Position numbers and translations under genes: made by a program. The notes below the pieces were generated by a model. It was not told the DNA's origin. It made no database searches and was given only the letters and a program-made list of their open reading frames with translations. DNA of 7,489 bases from NCBI GenBank assembly GCA_945906835.1, contig CAMDRL010000062.1, forward strand, positions 1 to 7,489. Reading direction: 5' to 3'. The DNA comes from Rickettsia typhi. Its GTDB lineage: Bacteria > Pseudomonadota > Alphaproteobacteria > Rickettsiales > UBA1997. Within the stretch, counting starts at the first letter, position 1; every line of letters begins with the position of its first letter. Shown one piece after another: positions 1-7,239 of the stretch.

Positions 1-168
1 TAATTTTTCCTCTTCTAAAAATTCTTTTTCAGTCAAAGAAATTTCTAAAACCTTTGTTGATAAAAGAATTATACTTCCTAAAAAATCTTTTTCAGAAATT
101 TTAAAACCAGTTTCGTTATAAGAGTTTATTATATTGCGCCCTTTTGGAATTAGAGGTGTGATGTCCAT
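1..168 (-). CDS. Mth938-like (DUF498) domain protein, N-terminal part, runs off the left edge
   Basis: Reading the minus strand from an ATG at 168 gives 56 codons open to the window edge. The protein begins MDITPLIPKGRNIINSYNE and continues with GFKIS and then a GSIILL segment. This matches the N-terminus of alphaproteobacterial Mth938-like domain proteins, which typically start MDxTPLIP, then have a GGFRIS-like block and a GSVLVLP-like strand. The family is related to human NDUFAF3, a complex I assembly factor; the bacterial role is not well defined, so no function is assigned. The start lies 3 nt after the stop of the upstream EamA transporter gene on the same strand, which suggests translational coupling and one transcript. 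There is no Shine-Dalgarno motif before the ATG. About half of a typical ~120-residue protein is visible. Family assignment rests on remembered motif similarity and is fairly confident. Confidence 0.82.
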   Translation of the reverse strand, partial: MDITPLIPKGRNIINSYNETGFKISEKDFLGSIILLSTKVLEISLTEKEFLEEEKL

Positions 169-171
169 TTG

Positions 172-1074
172 TTAATTATATTTAAATTTAATTTTAGTAA
201 AAACTTCATTAGCAATAATTACGCCCATCAAAATTACTAAACATCCAAGAGCGCTGTTCCAACTCAATCTTTCACCCAGAACAACTATTCCTAAAATTAC
301 TCCAAAAATTGGTACCATATAATTAACCATAGAAACATAAGTGGCACTGGTTAAATCCATTATTTTATAAAATAAAATAAAGGCAAAAGCTGTTCCTAAA
401 ATTGATAATCCTAAAATGGATAAAATTGCTTTATTTGGTGCTGATATTATTGAAGATGGGTTTTCAAAAATTAAAGCTAAAGGCAGTAAAAACAAAGTTG
501 CCAAAAATAATTGTAAAGTTGATGCAACTAATGGCTTAATTCCAATAATATATTTTTTAGAATAAACAAATCCAATAGCGTAAGAAGCGGTTGCTGCTAA
601 AATTGCAATAATGCCAAATAATGTTGCCTTCACGCCAATTAAAGAAGGCAAAACTAAAATTAACAATCCAACAAAACCAATAATAGCGCCATAGAATTTA
701 GCTTTAGTTAAGCGATCATTTTTTGTAGCAAAATGAGCAATGATTAAAGTGAATAAAGGAACTGTGCCATTTAAAATAGAGGCAAGAGAGCTACTAACAT
801 ATTGTTCACCAATGTTGAATAAAGCAAAAGGAAGTCCACTGCCAAAAATTGCCATCACGGCAAAATGTTTCCAAATTAAACCAAATTTTGGTAAATTAAT
901 TTTTTTGAATTTTAAAACTGTATAAAGCAATAAAGAAGCTACTCCAACTCTGAAAGTTGTTATTGTGAAGGGCTCGACATATTCGACTGCAACTTTAATG
1001 AATAAAAATGAAGGTCCCCAAAGTGATGATAATAATAAAAGTAAAAGAAAGTTTTTGACTTGGCTGTTTTTCAT
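172..1074 (-). CDS. EamA/DMT-superfamily transporter (10 TM)
   Basis: This 300-residue inner-membrane protein has the size and two-fold pattern of the drug/metabolite transporter (EamA) family, with two five-helix halves. Hydrophobic segments are visible at about residues 8-30, 36-54, 70-88, 96-115, 127-146, 150-170, 182-203, 215-236, 245-266 and 273-290. Family hallmarks are LWGPSFLFIK near residue 18, a segment with LNGTVPLFTLI near 101-111 closing the first half, and NYMVPIFGVILGIVVLGE at 251-268 in the second repeat. Lysines at the C-terminus are consistent with the positive-inside rule. The substrate cannot be read from sequence: EamA proteins export amino acids or metabolites, and in Rickettsia one member imports S-adenosylmethionine, but nothing here singles that out. 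The ATG at 1074 gives a natural short N-terminus before the first helix. It is transcribed divergently from pepA and lies 3 nt upstream of the Mth938-like gene. The family is secure; the substrate is unknown. Confidence 0.93.
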   Translation of the reverse strand: MKNSQVKNFLLLLLLSSLWGPSFLFIKVAVEYVEPFTITTFRVGVASLLLYTVLKFKKINLPKFGLIWKHFAVMAIFGSGLPFALFNIGEQYVSSSLASILNGTVPLFTLIIAHFATKNDRLTKAKFYGAIIGFVGLLILVLPSLIGVKATLFGIIAILAATASYAIGFVYSKKYIIGIKPLVASTLQLFLATLFLLPLALIFENPSSIISAPNKAILSILGLSILGTAFAFILFYKIMDLTSATYVSMVNYMVPIFGVILGIVVLGERLSWNSALGCLVILMGVIIANEVFTKIKFKYN

Positions 1075-1159
1075 TTCAATATTTTAATTTGCAAATTGTG
1101 GTTTGAAGCCTAATTTATAACAATTTCTTATCTTATCAATAAAGTATCTACAAAATAAA
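1075..1159. promoter_or_regulatory. Divergent promoter region between the EamA gene and pepA
   Basis: Only 85 bp separate two divergent genes, so both promoters must sit here or overlap. For pepA a candidate is TTGAAG (1103-1108), 17-bp spacer, TCTTAT (1126-1131), giving a leader of about 20 nt. For the minus-strand gene a candidate is TTGATA (1139-1134), 16-bp spacer, TAAATT (1117-1112). The two would overlap and could compete for RNA polymerase. Both are weak sigma70-type matches picked by eye in AT-rich DNA, so the exact hexamers are uncertain. A perfect 12-bp palindrome lies at 1086-1097 and is listed separately. No Shine-Dalgarno motif is found on either side. Confidence 0.4.
1086..1097. 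repeat. Perfect 12-bp palindrome AATTTGCAAATT in the divergent intergenic region
   Basis: AATTTGCAAATT reads identically on both strands. It lies just upstream of the candidate pepA -35 box and just downstream of the predicted start of the minus-strand transcript, a position from which a bound dimeric regulator could affect both genes. It has no spacer, so it is not an RNA hairpin. AT-rich palindromes of this size can occur by chance, so an operator role is only a suggestion. Confidence 0.35.
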
Positions 1160-2647
1160 ATGAAAATAAACTTTAACAAAGTTGTTGCAATTTCTGCTCT
1201 TAAAAATTCAGTTCCTGTGATTATTTTAACTGAAGAGCAGGTTAAAAAATCAAAAGCTAAAGTTATAAAATTGGCTAGAGAAAACTTTTCTTTTGATGGT
1301 AAGAATGGACAAATTCATTTAGTTGCTGCGGATGATCAAACTCTTGTGGTGGTTGGCGTTGGTTCTGAGAAAAAAATAACCAATTTGGTTTTGCAAAAAC
1401 TTGGCTCATCAGTTGTTGCCTTTTTAAATGGTTTAAAAATCAAAGATGCTACAGTACTTTTTGATTATGATTTAGATGAAAAAAATATTTTAAAAGCTAA
1501 AGATTCTAATGTCGAAAATGCTTGCAATATTGCGTTTGGTGGGCTTTTACAATCATATCGTTTTAACAAATATTTTGTAGATAAGAAAAAATCTAAAGAG
1601 TTAAAGGTTATTACTTTAACATTTGCTGTATCTGACGCGTCTAAAGCTAAAAAGGCTTTTGCTGACTTAGAAATTCTGGCTGATAATATTTTCTTTGTTA
1701 GAGATTTAGTCTCTGAACCTTGTAATGTCTTGAATCCAGAAAGTTATGCTGAGATTTGCAAAACTCTAAAAAAAGAAGGTTTGGAAGTTGAAGTTCTTGG
1801 AATTAAAGAAATGACTAAACTTGGAATGAATGCTTTGCTTGGCGTTGGTCAAGGCAGTATTAAGGAATCTAAATTGGTGGTTTTGAAATGGAATGGTCTA
1901 AAGAATTCTAAGGAACAGCCAATTGCCTTCGTTGGTAAAGGTGTAACTTTCGATACTGGGGGAATTTCAATCAAGCCAGCGCAAAATATGGAAGATATGA
2001 AAACTGACATGGCAGGCTCTGCTGTTGTGGTTGGATTGCTTCGTTTGCTTGCTCAAAGAAATGCCAAAGTAAATGCGGTTGGTGTGGTTGGTTTGGTGGA
2101 AAATATGCCATCAGGTTCAGCCCAAAGACCTGGAGATGTTGTAAAATCAATGTCTGGTCAAACTATTGAAATTGTTAATACTGACGCTGAAGGAAGATTG
2201 GTTTTGTCTGATGCATTACATTACACTAACAGCAAATTTAAGCCAAAATTTATTGTTGACCTAGCAACTTTAACAGGAGCAATTATTGTTGCCTTGTCAG
2301 ATGTTCATGCTGGTCTTTTTTGTAATGATGATGATTTAGCTAAAAAAATTGAGATCGCTGGAAAAGACACCGCAGAAGCGGTTTGGAGAATGCCTCTTGG
2401 CGAAGAATATGATGAAATGATCAATTCTGATATTGCTGATATGAAAAATGTTGGCAATGGCAGAGGGGCTGGCAGTACAACTGCGGCGCAGTTTTTAAAG
2501 AGATTTATTGGTGACACAAAATGGGCTCATTTAGACATTGCTGGTGTTGCTTGGAAAGGCAAGGGCGACCCGATGGCTGTAAAAGGCGCGACTGGTTACG
2601 GCTTGCGTTTATTAAATCAACTTGTTATTGATAATTACGAAAAATAG
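1160..2647 (+). CDS. pepA: Leucyl aminopeptidase (cytosol aminopeptidase, peptidase family M17)
   Basis: PepA is a cytoplasmic two-metal (Zn/Mn) exopeptidase that removes N-terminal residues from peptides, usually as a homohexamer; some homologues also bind DNA as regulators. The protein has 495 residues, normal for the family. The N-terminal macro-like domain covers about residues 1-170 and the catalytic domain the rest. Metal and catalytic residues are all present: K260 and D265 in VGKGVTFDTGG, K272, D283 in MKTDMAGSA, and D342, E344 and R346 in the signature NTDAEGRL. These sit at a constant offset of 10 from the E. coli PepA residues (K270, D275, K282, D293, D352, E354, R356). The ATG at 1160 gives an N-terminus that fits the family, with no Shine-Dalgarno motif upstream. 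It is the first gene of the plus-strand run, 22 nt before the lipoprotein gene. No damage is seen. Confidence 0.97.
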   Translation: MKINFNKVVAISALKNSVPVIILTEEQVKKSKAKVIKLARENFSFDGKNGQIHLVAADDQTLVVVGVGSEKKITNLVLQKLGSSVVAFLNGLKIKDATVLFDYDLDEKNILKAKDSNVENACNIAFGGLLQSYRFNKYFVDKKKSKELKVITLTFAVSDASKAKKAFADLEILADNIFFVRDLVSEPCNVLNPESYAEICKTLKKEGLEVEVLGIKEMTKLGMNALLGVGQGSIKESKLVVLKWNGLKNSKEQPIAFVGKGVTFDTGGISIKPAQNMEDMKTDMAGSAVVVGLLRLLAQRNAKVNAVGVVGLVENMPSGSAQRPGDVVKSMSGQTIEIVNTDAEGRLVLSDALHYTNSKFKPKFIVDLATLTGAIIVALSDVHAGLFCNDDDLAKKIEIAGKDTAEAVWRMPLGEEYDEMINSDIADMKNVGNGRGAGSTTAAQFLKRFIGDTKWAHLDIAGVAWKGKGDPMAVKGATGYGLRLLNQLVIDNYEK

Positions 2648-2669
2648 TTAACTTAAATTCAGATTAAAC

Positions 2670-2984
2670 ATGAAAAAACTTTTTGTTATTGCTTCTTTAG
2701 CTTTTTTATCATCTTGCGCAATCACTAATCCACCATCTGGTCCGGGAGTTTTTTATACTGATGTAAAAGAATTACTTTATTACGATGCTTATGTCAAACC
2801 AACTGTTCAAGCAGAAGTATGTAGTAATAATTATTTTGGATTTGTTTCAATTGGAGATAGCGGTTTATCTGCAATAAGATCTAAAACAGAAATTAAAAAA
2901 ATCTCTTCAATTGAAAGAACTTATGAAAGCGCATTTTTCGTATCTGCTAAATCATGCTTGATTGTAAAAGGTCAAAATTTCTAG
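2670..2984 (+). CDS. Small TRL-like lipoprotein
   Basis: This 104-residue protein starts with a lipoprotein signal: two lysines, a hydrophobic stretch (residues 4-13) and a lipobox L13-S14-S15-C16. Signal peptidase II cleavage before C16 would leave a lipid-anchored protein of about 89 residues. Residue +2 is Ala, not Asp, which under the E. coli Lol rule favours the outer membrane. The mature part resembles the TRL-like family (named for a tRNA-associated locus): GPGVFYTDVKEL near 24-35, GFVSIGDSGLSAI at 57-69 in place of the usual GLVATGDASI-type block, then an I-x-KI segment and a final IVKGQ strand. C51 and C96 could form a disulphide in the periplasm. The function of the family is unknown. 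Gaps of 22 nt to pepA and 13 nt to murA suggest co-transcription with both. The lipoprotein call is strong; the family call is from motif memory. Confidence 0.78.
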   Translation: MKKLFVIASLAFLSSCAITNPPSGPGVFYTDVKELLYYDAYVKPTVQAEVCSNNYFGFVSIGDSGLSAIRSKTEIKKISSIERTYESAFFVSAKSCLIVKGQNF

Positions 2985-2997
2985 AAATCCATTCAAC

Positions 2998-4284
2998 ATG
3001 AAAAAACTCTTTATTAAAGGTGGCAAAAAGCTGCATGGTAGCGTTGTAATTGCTGGCGCTAAAAATGCAGCTTTACCGTTGATGGTGGCTTCAATTTTAA
3101 CTGATGAAAAGTTAACTTTGTTAAATGTGCCACATGTGGCTGATATTTCTACAATGGCTAATTTATTAGCTAATCTTGGTATTAAAATTCAACTTGATGG
3201 GGCGCATAAAGAAGACGGGAATCAGGGGCGGGTAATGATTTTTGACGCTAAAGAAATTTCTAATCCTGTCGCTCCTTATGATTTGGTATGCAAAATGCGT
3301 GCTTCAATTTTGATTTTGGGGCCATTATTGGCACGCTTTGGCAAGGCAAAAGTTTCATTACCGGGGGGGTGTGCAATTGGTACTCGTCCAGTAGATTTGC
3401 ATTTAAAAGCGATGGAAAAATTAGGTGCAAAAATTGAATTGGTTAGCGGATATGTTGAAGCTTCTGTTGATGGCAGATTAAAAGGTGCAGAAATAAATTT
3501 TGAAAAAGTTTCAGTTGGAGCAACTCAAAGCACCATGATGGCGGCTTCTTTGGCCGAAGGTGAAACTATTTTAAATAATGCTGCATGTGAGCCAGAAATT
3601 GTTGATTTAGCAAAATGCTTAAATGCTATGGGGGCAAAAGTTACTGGGGCAGGAACTTCTCGAGTTGTAATTCAAGGTGTAGAAAAATTACATGCGGCAA
3701 ATCATAAAATTGTCGCTGATAGAATTGAGGCTGGAACTTACGCAATTGCTGCTGGAATTACGGGAGGTTGCTTAAATCTTATTGGAGTTGAATTAAAGCT
3801 TTTTGGTGGTTTTAAAGAAGAACTAGAAAAAGCAGGGTTAAAATTAACCCAAATTTCTGAAAATGAAATTGAGGTAAAAAGAGTTTCTAAAGAAATACAA
3901 GCAGTGAGCATTTCAACTCATCCATTTCCGGGCTTTCCAACTGATATGCAAGCGCAATTCATGTCTTTAATGACTCTTTCAAATGGTGTTTCAACAATTG
4001 AGGAAACTATCTTTGAAAATCGATTCATGCATGTTATGGAATTGGTTAGAATGGGAGCTAATATTGAATCTCATGGCAATATTGCAATTGTGAAAGGTGT
4101 AAAAAAATTAACGGGTGCAGAAGTTATGGCAACTGATTTGCGCGCTTCAGTATCAATGGTTTTGGCTGCTTTAGTGGCTGATGGAGAAACCATAATTAAT
4201 CGTCTTTATCATCTTGAAAGAGGTTATGAAAGATTGGCTGAAAAGTTGGTGGCTTGCGGAGCTGACATTAAGATATTATATTAA
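2998..4284 (+). CDS. murA: UDP-N-acetylglucosamine 1-carboxyvinyltransferase (enolpyruvyl transferase)
   Basis: MurA transfers enolpyruvate from PEP to UDP-GlcNAc, the first committed step of peptidoglycan precursor synthesis in the cytoplasm. The protein has 428 residues, slightly above the 419 of E. coli. Key residues are all visible: K22 and N23 in AGAKNAALP; the active-site C125 in PGGCAIGTRPVDLHLK (E. coli C115), so the fosfomycin-sensitive cysteine is retained and not replaced by Asp; the general base D316 in FPTDMQAQF (E. coli D305); R382 in DLRAS (R371); and R408 in the YHLERGYERL block (R397). The offset from E. coli is 10-11 after an insertion near residues 66-79, which alphaproteobacterial MurAs also carry, as they do ENRFMHV. 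It lies 13 nt after the lipoprotein gene and 45 nt before secA. There is no Shine-Dalgarno motif. A G7 tract at 3363-3369 abuts the C125 codon. Confidence 0.98.
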   Translation: MKKLFIKGGKKLHGSVVIAGAKNAALPLMVASILTDEKLTLLNVPHVADISTMANLLANLGIKIQLDGAHKEDGNQGRVMIFDAKEISNPVAPYDLVCKMRASILILGPLLARFGKAKVSLPGGCAIGTRPVDLHLKAMEKLGAKIELVSGYVEASVDGRLKGAEINFEKVSVGATQSTMMAASLAEGETILNNAACEPEIVDLAKCLNAMGAKVTGAGTSRVVIQGVEKLHAANHKIVADRIEAGTYAIAAGITGGCLNLIGVELKLFGGFKEELEKAGLKLTQISENEIEVKRVSKEIQAVSISTHPFPGFPTDMQAQFMSLMTLSNGVSTIEETIFENRFMHVMELVRMGANIESHGNIAIVKGVKKLTGAEVMATDLRASVSMVLAALVADGETIINRLYHLERGYERLAEKLVACGADIKILY

Positions 4285-4329
4285 AAAACTCTCTACTCAT
4301 TTCTATTACTAAAAATTTAACTCAAGTAA

Positions 4330-7089
4330 ATGTTTTCCTTAGTTGCTAAAAAAATATTTGGATCTGTAAATGATCGTTTAATAAAATCACTTTTTCTTGA
4401 AGTTGTTAAAATCAACGCTTTAGAACCTCAAATTTCATCTCTTTCAGATGAGCAATTAAAAGCCAAAACCATAGAATTCAAAAATCGTCTTAAGGCAGGT
4501 GAAACTTTAGATCAAATTCTGCATGAGGCTTTCGCCGTTGTAAGAGAAGCCTCAAAGCGTGTTTTAAATATGCGCCATTTTGATGTGCAGTTGATTGGTG
4601 GAATTGTTTTACATCAAGGCAAAATTTCTGAAATGAAAACAGGTGAAGGAAAAACCTTGGTTTCAACTTTGCCATGTTACCTAAATGCCTTATCTGGTAA
4701 TGGCGTTCATGTGGTTACGCCTAATGATTATCTTTCTAAAAGAGACTCAGCTTGGATGGGCAAAATCCATGAATTTCTTGGTTTGTCAGTTGGTTGTTTG
4801 GTTAATGAATTAAATGATGAAGAGCGCAAAGATGCTTATGCTTGCGATATTACTTATGCCACAAATAACGAACTTGGTTTTGATTATTTACGCGACAATA
4901 TGAAATTTGAAGTTACCAGCATGGTGCAACGCCAAGGTTTGAATGGCAAAAATTTTGCTATTGTTGATGAAGTTGATTCAATCTTGATTGATGAGGCTAG
5001 AACGCCATTAATCATCTCTGGGCCAACTAACGATAATTCTAAACTTTATGAAGAAATTAATCGTTTAATTCCAAAATTATCAGAAGATTCTTATCAATTA
5101 GAAGAAAAAGAACGCGGTGTTTTTTTAACTGATATTGGCGTTGAAAATGTTGAAAAACTTTTGAAAGAGCGCGGTTTGATTGAAGAAAATTCCTCTCTTT
5201 ATGATGTTAATTATGTGTCTTTGGTGCATCACACCAATCAAGCTTTGAAGGCGCATAAGATTTTCAAAAATGAAATTGATTACATTGTTAAGAATAATTC
5301 GGTTGTGATTATTGATGAATTTACTGGTCGTATGCAAGAAGGCCGTAGATTTTCAGATGGTTTGCATCAAGCATTAGAAGCCAAAGAAGGCGTAAAAGTT
5401 AGAAATGAAAATCAAACTTTAGCCTCAATTACTTTTCAAAATTATTTCAGACTTTACAAAAAACTTGGTGGCATGACAGGAACTGCTTTAACCGAAGCAA
5501 CTGAGTTTGAAGAAATTTATGGTCTTAGAGTTGTAGAAATTCCAACTAATCAGTCAGTTTCTAGAATTGATGAAGATGATGAAATTTATAAAACTGAAGC
5601 AGCAAAATATGATGCAATTGTTAAAGCCATTGAAGAAGCCCACGCTAAAAAACAGCCAATACTTGTAGGAACAATAAGCATTGAAAAATCTGAATATCTT
5701 TCAAAATTGCTGCATAAACATAAATTGCCACATAATGTTTTGAATGCTAAATATCATGAACAAGAAGCTGAAATTATCTCGCAAGCTGGCGTTCCAGGTG
5801 CAATTACAATTGCTACTAACATGGCTGGTCGTGGAACTGACATTAAGCTTGGTGGAAACCCTGATATGATTGTAGAAAAATTCTTGGAATCTGAAGCTGC
5901 TAAAAATTTAAGTGAAGAAAAAGTAAAACAAAAAATCTCTGAAATTGAAGCTAAATCTGAAGCGGATAAAAAAATTGCCATTGAAGCTGGTGGGCTTTTT
6001 GTGCTTGCCACAGAGCGCCATGAAAGCCGTAGGATTGATAATCAACTTCGTGGTCGTTCAGGAAGACAAGGTGACGCTGGAAGATCAAAATTTTTCTTAT
6101 CTTTACAAGATGATTTGATGAGAATTTTTGGTTCAGAAAAGTTACAAGGTATGCTTTCAACTTTAGGTTTGAAAGATGATGAAGCAATTTTCCACCCTTG
6201 GATAACTAAGACTTTAGCGAAGGCTCAGCATAAAGTGGAAATGCGTAATTATGAGATTAGAAAAAATCTTCTAAAATATGACGATATTGTTAACCAACAA
6301 AGAAAAATAATTTTTTCTTTGCGTCATGAAATAATTTCTAGTGATGATGTTTCGCAAAAAATTTCTAAATATAGATCTGAAGTGAATAGTGATTTAGTTG
6401 AAGATTGTATTCCAAAAAATGCCTATCAAGACGCGTGGGAAGTGGATGCTTTAGAAAAAGAGATTTCTCGTATTTATGGAATTAAGCTTAATTTAAAAGC
6501 CGAAGCGGCAAAAGATGGAATTACAGAAAAAGAGATTTTAAGTTTGATTGATAGTGAAACTGGTGAAATTTTTTCTGCTAAAGAAAATCTTTATGGCGCA
6601 GAAATTATCAGACAAATTGAAAGACAAATTTTCTTGATAACTTTAGATTCAGAATGGAAAGATCATCTATTGTCTTTAGATAAATTACGCAATGGTATCA
6701 ATCTTCGCGCTTACGCACAAAAGGATCCATTGATTGAATATAAAAAAGAAGCGTTTGAGATTTTTGAAGAAATGATGTTGCGTATGGAAGAGCAAATTGT
6801 CAGCAGATTATCTCATGTTCAACTAAACATGGAAGAGGGTGCAGATAAAAGTATCAATTTAATTGCCAGAGCTCCAAAACAAAAAATGTTTGAAACTCGC
6901 AATGATCCTTCTTTAGAGAAGTCAGAAGGTGATATTGCTAAATCAATAAATTCTTCAACTCCAATTAGAACTAACATTGATCCACAAAACCGCGATGCAA
7001 ATAATCCAGAAACTTGGGGAGATGTTGGCAGAAATGAAGTTTGCCCATGCGGCAGCGGCAAAAAATTCAAACATTGTCATGGGCTTTAA
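4330..7089 (+). CDS. secA: Preprotein translocase ATPase subunit SecA
   Basis: SecA is the ATPase motor that binds the SecYEG channel and drives unfolded preproteins across the inner membrane. The 919-residue protein has all domains in order: NBD1 with Q87, Walker A MKTGEGKT (K108) and Walker [18 protein letters not shown] (D213, E214); the preprotein cross-linking domain at about 231-380; NBD2 with [13 protein letters not shown] (497-509) and [11 protein letters not shown] (572-582) holding the arginine fingers; a charged variable insert at about 515-550; the helical scaffold and two-helix finger with [25 protein letters not shown] (about 776-800); then a flexible linker and the zinc-binding SEC-C tail C905-x-C907-x8-C916-H917, which in E. 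coli contacts SecB. Walker A lysine and Q87 have the same numbers as in E. coli. The [16 protein letters not shown] start is typical of alphaproteobacterial SecA. It is the last gene of the plus-strand run, with a terminator 20 nt after the stop. Confidence 0.99.
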   Translation: MFSLVAKKIFGSVNDRLIKSLFLEVVKINALEPQISSLSDEQLKAKTIEFKNRLKAGETLDQILHEAFAVVREASKRVLNMRHFDVQLIGGIVLHQGKISEMKTGEGKTLVSTLPCYLNALSGNGVHVVTPNDYLSKRDSAWMGKIHEFLGLSVGCLVNELNDEERKDAYACDITYATNNELGFDYLRDNMKFEVTSMVQRQGLNGKNFAIVDEVDSILIDEARTPLIISGPTNDNSKLYEEINRLIPKLSEDSYQLEEKERGVFLTDIGVENVEKLLKERGLIEENSSLYDVNYVSLVHHTNQALKAHKIFKNEIDYIVKNNSVVIIDEFTGRMQEGRRFSDGLHQALEAKEGVKVRNENQTLASITFQNYFRLYKKLGGMTGTALTEATEFEEIYGLRVVEIPTNQSVSRIDEDDEIYKTEAAKYDAIVKAIEEAHAKKQPILVGTISIEKSEYLSKLLHKHKLPHNVLNAKYHEQEAEIISQAGVPGAITIATNMAGRGTDIKLGGNPDMIVEKFLESEAAKNLSEEKVKQKISEIEAKSEADKKIAIEAGGLFVLATERHESRRIDNQLRGRSGRQGDAGRSKFFLSLQDDLMRIFGSEKLQGMLSTLGLKDDEAIFHPWITKTLAKAQHKVEMRNYEIRKNLLKYDDIVNQQRKIIFSLRHEIISSDDVSQKISKYRSEVNSDLVEDCIPKNAYQDAWEVDALEKEISRIYGIKLNLKAEAAKDGITEKEILSLIDSETGEIFSAKENLYGAEIIRQIERQIFLITLDSEWKDHLLSLDKLRNGINLRAYAQKDPLIEYKKEAFEIFEEMMLRMEEQIVSRLSHVQLNMEEGADKSINLIARAPKQKMFETRNDPSLEKSEGDIAKSINSSTPIRTNIDPQNRDANNPETWGDVGRNEVCPCGSGKKFKHCHGL

Positions 7090-7092
7090 GCG

Positions 7093-7109
7093 ACCGACCA
7101 AGGGTCGGT
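7093..7109 (+). repeat. GC-rich 7-bp stem-loop directly after secA
   Basis: ACCGACC (7093-7099), loop AAG, GGTCGGT (7103-7109) form a perfect 7-bp stem starting 4 nt past the secA stop. It is followed by an A-tract rather than a T-tract, so by itself it is not an intrinsic terminator. It may stabilise the 3' end of the mRNA or belong to the larger palindromic block at 7091-7260. Confidence 0.6.
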
Positions 7110-7135
7110 AAAAACAGCCTAAACGGCTGTTTTTA
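7109..7135 (+). terminator. Intrinsic terminator of the secA transcript, probably bidirectional
   Basis: The arms TAAAAACAGCC (7109-7119) and GGCTGTTTTTA (7125-7135) are perfectly complementary over 11 bp, around the 5-nt loop TAAAC. The core CAGCC/GGCTG stem is followed by five Ts on the plus strand. Because of the symmetric A-tract, the minus strand also reads a stem followed by five Ts, so it could stop transcription from either side. It sits 20 nt after secA and would end the pepA-lipoprotein-murA-secA unit. Confidence 0.88.
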
Positions 7136-7144
7136 GCTTAAAGC

Positions 7145-7167
7145 GGGCGAGAGCTACGCTCCCGCCC
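7145..7167. repeat. GC-rich imperfect hairpin
   Basis: GGGCG (7145-7149) pairs with CGCCC (7163-7167) and GAGC (7151-7154) pairs with GCTC (7158-7161), around a TAC loop and one A-C mismatch. The 30 bp at 7141-7170 contain 23 G/C by hand count, far above the rest of the window. There is no T-tract on either strand, so it is not a normal terminator. It is probably one part of the repeat-like block at 7091-7260. Confidence 0.55.
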
Positions 7168-7170
7168 CGG

Positions 7171-7212
7171 CAACATATCGTCTTCGAACGAAGTGAGAAA
7201 AGCGATATGTTG
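7171..7212. repeat. Inverted repeat with perfect 10-bp arms and an inner palindrome
   Basis: CAACATATCG (7171-7180) and CGATATGTTG (7203-7212) are exact reverse complements, separated by 22 nt. The 5' part of the interval holds CTTCGAACGAAG (7182-7193), itself a perfect palindrome that can fold as a 4-bp stem with a GAAC loop. The result is a nested cruciform-like or RNA stem-loop structure. No coding frame of note crosses it. It may be a structured RNA or the core of a dispersed palindromic element; the family is not recognised. Confidence 0.6.
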
Positions 7213-7239
7213 AGCGAGTTAGAGATAAGCTCAGTGCTA

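Larger units (their letters stand above)
7083..7145. repeat. Imperfect 10-bp direct repeats flanking the post-secA hairpins
   Basis: GCTTTAAGCG (7083-7092), which includes the secA stop codon, and GCTTAAAGCG (7136-7145) differ at one base and bracket the two hairpins at 7093-7135. Such an arrangement can arise by target-site duplication or duplication of a terminator-adjacent sequence. Both copies are near-palindromic and short, so chance is a real alternative. Confidence 0.3.

Noticed and set aside
740..925. Open frame of 61 codons on the plus strand opposite the EamA gene
   Set aside because: It is a shadow of the transporter gene, with no start signal and no recognisable motif.
2668..3015. 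Repeated ACATGAAAAAACT start context shared by the lipoprotein gene and murA
   Set aside because: Both proteins simply begin MKKLF. Lysine-rich starts coded by AAA are common in AT-rich genomes, and similarity stops after about five codons.
4285..4329. Possible terminator or promoter in the murA-secA gap
   Set aside because: No inverted repeat is present and no convincing -35/-10 pair fits in 45 nt, so the gap is treated as within one transcript.
4490..7070. Minus-strand open frames of 61-85 codons opposite secA (4490-4675, 5125-5337, 5754-6011, 5951-6187, 6819-7070), and a similar one opposite pepA at 2305-2517
   Set aside because: All are fully antisense to well-conserved enzymes, lack initiation signals and encode no recognisable protein features.
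7093..7109. First post-secA hairpin as an independent intrinsic terminator
   Set aside because: It is followed by five As, not Ts, on the plus strand and has no T-tract on the minus strand; the T-tract belongs to the next hairpin.
7181..7197. TTCGAA-containing stem that resembles a tRNA T-arm
   Set aside because: The stem around TTCGAA does not have the 5-bp/7-nt T-arm geometry, and no acceptor, D or anticodon arm with CCA context is present.
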